Position numbers and translations under genes: made by a program
Notes under the pieces: generated by a model
Databases searched by the model: none
Seen by the model: only the letters and a program-made list of their open reading frames with translations
What the model was told of the DNA's origin: nothing
Part shown: piece by piece, positions 5,546 through 8,656 of the stretch
Layout of the letters: each line of letters opens with the position of its first letter
How positions within the stretch are numbered: the first letter of the stretch is position 1
Origin: an uncultured Phaeodactylibacter sp.
Lineage (GTDB): Bacteria > Bacteroidota > Bacteroidia > Chitinophagales > Saprospiraceae
DNA length: 8,656 nucleotides
Assembly: GCA_913062745.1 (NCBI GenBank)
Contig: CAJXXJ010000124.1
Span: 1 to 8,656 of the forward strand
Direction of reading: 5' to 3'

Positions 5546-6919
5546 TTACATGTTTGCTCCGATGCCCTGCATGCGGCTGCGGCCCTGAATCTTGCCAGAC
5601 TTCACCAGGCCGTCGTAGCGGCGCATCAGAAGGTGGCTTTCTACCTGCTGCAGCGTATCGAGTACTACGGCAACGAGGATGAGCAGGGACGTACCACCGA
5701 AGAACATAGCGAAGGCGATGTTCACACCGAACCCGGCAGCAAATGCCGGCAGGATAGCGATGATACCCAGGAATACAGATCCTGGCAGCGTGATACGGGT
5801 CGTTACTGCATCAATGAAGTCAGCAGTCGGCTTGCCCGGCTTAATGCCCGGGATAAAAGCGTTCTGGCGCTTCAGGTATTCTGCGTACTGCTGCGGGTTC
5901 ACCATAAGGGCGGTATATACATAGGTAAACAGAACGACCAGGATGAAGTAAATAATATTGTAAGGTGCAGAAGTAAAGTCGTTGAGTGCCCGGAGAATCG
6001 GGTTGGCAGCCATGTCGCCACCTTCGCTTGCAAAGAACTGAGCTACCGTGGAAGGCAGGAACATCAGTGCCTGAGCAAAGATGATTGGCATTACGCCGGA
6101 GGCATTCACCTTGAGCGGGATGTAGTCCCGTGCGCCGGCAGCCGGCATTTGATTGGCACCGCGGCCTACCATCCGCTTAGCGAACTGAATAGGGATACGG
6201 CGCACACCCTGTACGATCAGCACAGTAGCCATTACGATAGCAAACAGTGCAGCCATTTCCAGTACAAAAATGATCAGGCCGTTGTTTTCCAGCTGTGACT
6301 GAAATTCAAAGATGAGTGCCTGCGGCAGGGTGGCAATGATGCCGACGGTAATCAAAAGGGAGATACCGTTGCCGATACCGCGGTCAGTGATGCGCTCGCC
6401 CAGCCACATTGCAAATACCGTACCTGTAGACAGGATGATGATATTAGCGCCCCAGAACAGCCCGGGAGCGATGGTGGGGTCCACAGCACCGAGGCTGTTG
6501 ATATAAGTCAGGTACCCACTACCCTGCACCAGCGTTATCGCTACGGTGAGGAGGCGGGTAATCTGATTGAGCTTTTTACGCCCGGATTCTCCTTCTTTCT
6601 GCTGCAGACGCTGGAAGTAAGGTACCGCAAACCCAAGCAGCTGAATGATAATGGAGGCCGTGATGTAAGGCATGATGCCCAATGCAAAAATAGCGGCGTT
6701 GTTGAACGCACCGCCAGTGAAGACGTTGATCAGACCCAACAGGTCGTTCGGAGAATCGCTGTTTTGCGTTGCCCCTTCCAGTACTGAAGGAATAACACCC
6801 GGCAGCACAACGTACGAGCCGAAACGGAACACCAGAAGCATGCCCAGCGTGAACAGGATTCGGTTCCGCAGCTCCTTGATCTTCCAGATGTTTTGTAAAG
6901 TGGTGATTAACTTTTTCAT
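5546..6919 (-). CDS. secY: Protein translocase subunit SecY
   Basis: SecY forms the channel of the SecYEG complex in the inner membrane, through which proteins are exported or inserted. The 457-residue product has ten hydrophobic segments at about 20-40, 74-97, 119-142, 153-175, 184-204, 213-237, 273-292, 317-340, 377-398 and 400-423. The plug region (about 60-78, LLGLINVFTGGAFNNAAIF) follows the first segment, and GIMPYITASIIIQLL is the family signature. The large cytoplasmic loops that contact SecA and the ribosome lie at about 238-272 and 341-376 (FIPGIKPGKPTADF), and the basic cytoplasmic tail starts at RRYDGLVKSGK. Length is slightly greater than E. coli (443), mainly from loops typical of Bacteroidota. 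It lies 102 nt after rplO, downstream of a terminator-like hairpin. Confidence 0.98.
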   Translation of the reverse strand: MKKLITTLQNIWKIKELRNRILFTLGMLLVFRFGSYVVLPGVIPSVLEGATQNSDSPNDLLGLINVFTGGAFNNAAIFALGIMPYITASIIIQLLGFAVPYFQRLQQKEGESGRKKLNQITRLLTVAITLVQGSGYLTYINSLGAVDPTIAPGLFWGANIIILSTGTVFAMWLGERITDRGIGNGISLLITVGIIATLPQALIFEFQSQLENNGLIIFVLEMAALFAIVMATVLIVQGVRRIPIQFAKRMVGRGANQMPAAGARDYIPLKVNASGVMPIIFAQALMFLPSTVAQFFASEGGDMAANPILRALNDFTSAPYNIIYFILVVLFTYVYTALMVNPQQYAEYLKRQNAFIPGIKPGKPTADFIDAVTTRITLPGSVFLGIIAILPAFAAGFGVNIAFAMFFGGTSLLILVAVVLDTLQQVESHLLMRRYDGLVKSGKIQGRSRMQGIGANM

Positions 6920-6991
6920 CTGCTAAAGTTTGATACCTTTCATCCTCAATTTGGAAGTGGCAAACAGCCACGACCCCTTAGGAAATCCTCT

Positions 6992-7017
6992 AAAAAATAG
7001 AGCGCCCGGCGGGCGCT
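6992..7017 (-). terminator. Intrinsic-terminator-like hairpin between rplO and secY
   Basis: AGCGCCC (7001-7007) pairs with GGGCGCT (7011-7017) across a 3-nt loop, an all-but-one G/C stem. On the minus strand it is followed by CTATTTTTTA, with six U residues starting three nt after the stem. It begins 5 nt beyond the rplO stop codon. Because secY follows on the same strand it is probably a partial terminator. A competing small stem, CTCTA (6988-6992) with TAGAG (6998-7002), overlaps its 3' base and could alter its strength. Confidence 0.7.
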
Positions 7018-7021
7018 GCTA

Positions 7022-7474
7022 CTACTTCTCCACTACTTTGGAGCTACCACCCGCTGCTTCGATAGCTTTTTGGGCAGATGCGGAAAAAGCGTGTGCTTCA
7101 ACCTCCAGCTTATTGCTGAGCTCTCCGTCTCCGAGTACCTTCACCCGGTCAGACTTTTTAACGATCTTGTGCTCTACCATCGTAGCCAGATCCATTTTGC
7201 TAACGCCGATAGCGCTTGCAAAAGCTTCCAGCTGGCCTACGTTGATAACGCGGTAAGCCTGACGGTTCGGGTTCTTAAATCCAATCTTAGGCAGGCGCAT
7301 CTGAATCGGCATCTGGCCGCCTTCAAAGTTGCGCTTATTCTTGAAGCCAGAGCGGGATTTGGCACCTTTGTGCCCACGGGTTGCCGTGCGCCCATGGCCG
7401 GAACCTACGCCCCGGGCGATGCGCTTGCGGTTCTTTACCGAACCTTTGGCAGGCTTTAAGCTCTGTAATTCCAT
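7022..7474 (-). CDS. rplO: 50S ribosomal protein L15
   Basis: L15 binds 23S rRNA late in 50S assembly. The 150-residue product begins MELQSLKPAKGSVKNRKRIARGVGSGHGRTATRGHKGAKSR, the glycine/arginine-rich extended N-terminal region that threads into the rRNA. A globular domain follows from about 70, with VINVGQLEAFA and a VKVLGDGEL strand near 115. Family length is normal. It ends in TAG just before the terminator-like hairpin. A well-formed promoter lies about 40-70 nt upstream of its ATG, within the 104-nt gap after rpmD, so it probably begins a new transcript as well as being read from upstream. Confidence 0.98.
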   Translation of the reverse strand: MELQSLKPAKGSVKNRKRIARGVGSGHGRTATRGHKGAKSRSGFKNKRNFEGGQMPIQMRLPKIGFKNPNRQAYRVINVGQLEAFASAIGVSKMDLATMVEHKIVKKSDRVKVLGDGELSNKLEVEAHAFSASAQKAIEAAGGSSKVVEK

Positions 7475-7514
7475 TATCTTGACATTTAAAAAAGTGGTCC
7501 TAATCGAATGTCTG

Positions 7515-7545
7515 CAAAGATACCCGCATCGGGTTGGTTTGCAAA
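7515..7545 (-). promoter_or_regulatory. Bacteroidota-type promoter upstream of rplO
   Basis: On the minus strand TTTG (7542-7545) is followed by a 19-nt spacer and TATCTTTG (7515-7522). This matches the Bacteroidota primary sigma consensus TTTG / TAnnTTTG, including spacing. The expected start is near 7508, about 35 nt before the rplO ATG. The region also carries a mirror-centred dyad about 7528: TGCAAA (7513-7518) with TTTGCA (7538-7543), and inside it ACCCG (7522-7526) with CGGGT (7530-7534). The dyad covers the -7 box and touches the -33 box, so it could be a regulator site. Confidence 0.75.
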
Positions 7546-7578
7546 CTTTTCCTTCAACTTATGTTTCGCTAAGTGTGA

Positions 7579-7761
7579 TTAGCTGGCCGGCTCGACTTCT
7601 ACCAGGTGGCTGACCTTCTGGAGCATCCCCTTGATCTGCGGGGTCTCTTCCACTTCTACTGAGTGGCGGATACGCTTTAGCCCAAGCGCAGTCATGGTCT
7701 TTTTTTGCTTGGCAGAGCGGTCGATGACGCTCTTGACTTGTGTAATCTTAATCTTACCCAT
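7579..7761 (-). CDS. rpmD: 50S ribosomal protein L30
   Basis: L30 is a small 50S protein of the ferredoxin-like fold. The 60-residue product, MGKIKITQVKSVIDRSAKQKKTMTALGLKRI, then HSVEVEETPQIKGMLQKVSHLVEVE, has the family motifs KQKKTMTALGLKRI and the PQIKGMLQKVSHLV helix and strand. The length is usual for bacterial L30. It lies 47 nt after rpsE and is the last gene of the tightly spaced rplR-rpsE-rpmD group before the rplO promoter. Confidence 0.97.
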   Translation of the reverse strand: MGKIKITQVKSVIDRSAKQKKTMTALGLKRIRHSVEVEETPQIKGMLQKVSHLVEVEPAS

Positions 7762-7808
7762 GATGGTTCCACTTTATGAAAAGCTGCGGACAGGGCCCAC
7801 GGCTTTGC

Positions 7809-8327
7809 TTATCCGTTAAACAATTTATCCATCGAAATATTGCGCTGCTTTGCAACTGCCATCGGGCTACGCAGCTTCGCGAGGGCGTCCATTGTCGCCT
7901 TCACCACGTTGTGCGGGTTGGGAGAGCCCATGGATTTGGCCAGTACGTTTTGCACGCCGGCAATTTCGAGTACTGCACGCATAGCACCACCAGCGATTAC
8001 GCCGGTACCGTCTGCAGCAGGCTTAATGAACACCTTGCCGGCGCCGAATTTGCCTTTCTGCTCATGCGGGATCGTACCGTTGTGCAGCGGAACTTTGATG
8101 AGGTTCTTTTTGGCATCGTCAACGGCTTTGGAGATAGATTCGGACACGTCGCGTGCCTTACCCAGCCCGTGACCTACGGTGCCGTTGCCATCGCCTACTA
8201 CAACGATAGCGGCAAAGCTAAAAGTCCGACCACCTTTCGTCACCTTCGCAACGCGGTTGAGGTTGACCAGCTTTTCTTTCAGTTCGGTTTCAGCAGGTTT
8301 CACTCTGCTTGAGCTTTTCTTAGCCAT
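7809..8327 (-). CDS. rpsE: 30S ribosomal protein S5
   Basis: S5 helps shape the decoding region and mRNA entry site of the 30S subunit, and mutations in its loop affect accuracy and spectinomycin response. The 172-residue product has the N-terminal double-stranded RNA-binding fold (about 17-80, [20 protein letters not shown] and VGHGLGKA at 51-58). The C-terminal domain follows at 97-160, with [22 protein letters not shown] and [23 protein letters not shown]. Length is normal. It follows rplR by 20 nt, the smallest gap in the window, and precedes rpmD by 47 nt. The leader has no Shine-Dalgarno sequence. Confidence 0.98.
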   Translation of the reverse strand: MAKKSSSRVKPAETELKEKLVNLNRVAKVTKGGRTFSFAAIVVVGDGNGTVGHGLGKARDVSESISKAVDDAKKNLIKVPLHNGTIPHEQKGKFGAGKVFIKPAADGTGVIAGGAMRAVLEIAGVQNVLAKSMGSPNPHNVVKATMDALAKLRSPMAVAKQRNISMDKLFNG

Positions 8328-8347
8328 TATTTCTCAGTTGTAGTGTT

Positions 8348-8656
8348 TTAAAATTTCAGGCCGCCTTCGCGTGCTGCCTCTGCCAGTGCTTTCACCCGGC
8401 CGTGGTACAGGTAACCGCCACGGTCGAAAACAGCATTTTCTATATTGGCTGCTTTGGCGCGCTCTGCCAGCAGTCTGCCTACTGATGCCGCCTGCTCGCT
8501 CTTGGTGCCTTCATTAGCCACAGCCTCTTCCAGAGAGTTAGCAGCAGCCAGGGTATGGCCCGCGAGGTCGTCGATCAGCTGAGCGTAGATATAACGGTTA
8601 CTGCGGTAAATGTTCAGGCGCGGGCGCTCTGCCGTACCTTGTATTTTCGTACGGAT
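8348..8656 (-). CDS. rplR: 50S ribosomal protein L18, partial (5' end outside window)
   Basis: The frame is open from the right edge to a TAA and encodes 102 residues. L18 binds 5S rRNA together with L5 and joins it to the 50S subunit. The visible part reads [22 protein letters not shown], then [19 protein letters not shown], and ends with [27 protein letters not shown], all L18 signatures. Roughly 15-18 N-terminal residues are missing, judged from the usual length of about 115-120. It lies 20 nt upstream of rpsE in the standard L18-S5-L30-L15 order. Confidence 0.95.
   Translation of the reverse strand: MRTKIQGTAERPRLNIYRSNRYIYAQLIDDLAGHTLAAANSLEEAVANEGTKSEQAASVGRLLAERAKAANIENAVFDRGGYLYHGRVKALAEAAREGGLKF

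Noticed and set aside
4689..5588. A 299-codon plus-strand open frame antisense to map, running into secY
   Set aside because: It overlaps two conserved genes, and the translation has no coherent family features. Its extent is explained by codon bias of map.
5519..6298. A 259-codon plus-strand open frame antisense to secY
   Set aside because: SecY on the other strand is complete with all membrane segments, and the antisense product looks random and His/Gln-rich.
7780..7806. AAAGC/GCTTT repeat in the rpsE-rpmD spacer
   Set aside because: A five-pair stem with a long loop and no clear terminator tail. It probably arises by chance.
1..8656. Search for CRISPR arrays, tRNA or rRNA genes, transposases, integrase sites and defence genes
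   Set aside because: None seen. All coding capacity is explained by the ribosomal cluster and one convergent gene, and no spacer over 300 nt exists that could hide another system.

Overview
This window is the 3' half of a bacterial ribosomal-protein supercluster (the spc and alpha operons), read on the minus strand. The order is rplR (partial, at the right edge), rpsE, rpmD, rplO, secY, map, infA, rpmJ, rpsM, rpsK, rpsD, rpoA, rplQ. After rplQ the cluster ends at a strong two-way terminator that faces the 3' end of an unrelated plus-strand gene, a DUF3078-type protein cut off by the left edge.

The organism is very probably a member of Bacteroidota. DUF3078 is a family known mainly from that phylum. 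Nearly perfect copies of the Bacteroidota promoter (-33 TTTG, about 19 nt, -7 TAnnTTTG) lie upstream of rplO and, with only the -7 part, upstream of infA. None of the 12 visible minus-strand starts has a Shine-Dalgarno sequence; they have A-rich leaders instead. The gene order secY-map-infA without adk also fits. The fairly GC-rich DNA and the protein style suggest a Saprospiria/Lewinella-like lineage, but that is a guess.

Layout from right to left in the direction of transcription: rplR, rpsE and rpmD (50S L18, 30S S5, 50S L30) are closely spaced. A promoter then restarts transcription at rplO (L15). A terminator-like hairpin separates rplO from secY (the protein-export channel). A 152-nt spacer with three consecutive hairpins separates secY from map (methionine aminopeptidase). 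A promoter candidate precedes infA (IF-1), followed by rpmJ (L36), rpsM (S13), rpsK (S11) and rpsD (S4) with small gaps. A two-part hairpin separates rpsD from rpoA (RNA polymerase alpha). A 207-nt structured spacer separates rpoA from rplQ (L17), which carries an unusual Arg-rich, Ala/Thr-rich and acidic C-terminal tail.

All the genes are housekeeping genes for ribosome assembly, translation initiation, transcription, protein export and N-terminal processing. I see no mobile element, CRISPR array, defence system, tRNA or previously unknown gene system. The most notable signal is in the spacers. The strongest RNA hairpins and the widest gaps sit where ribosomal-protein genes meet the non-ribosomal genes secY, map and rpoA, and new promoters follow. 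This suggests that one long operon is divided into differently expressed segments.
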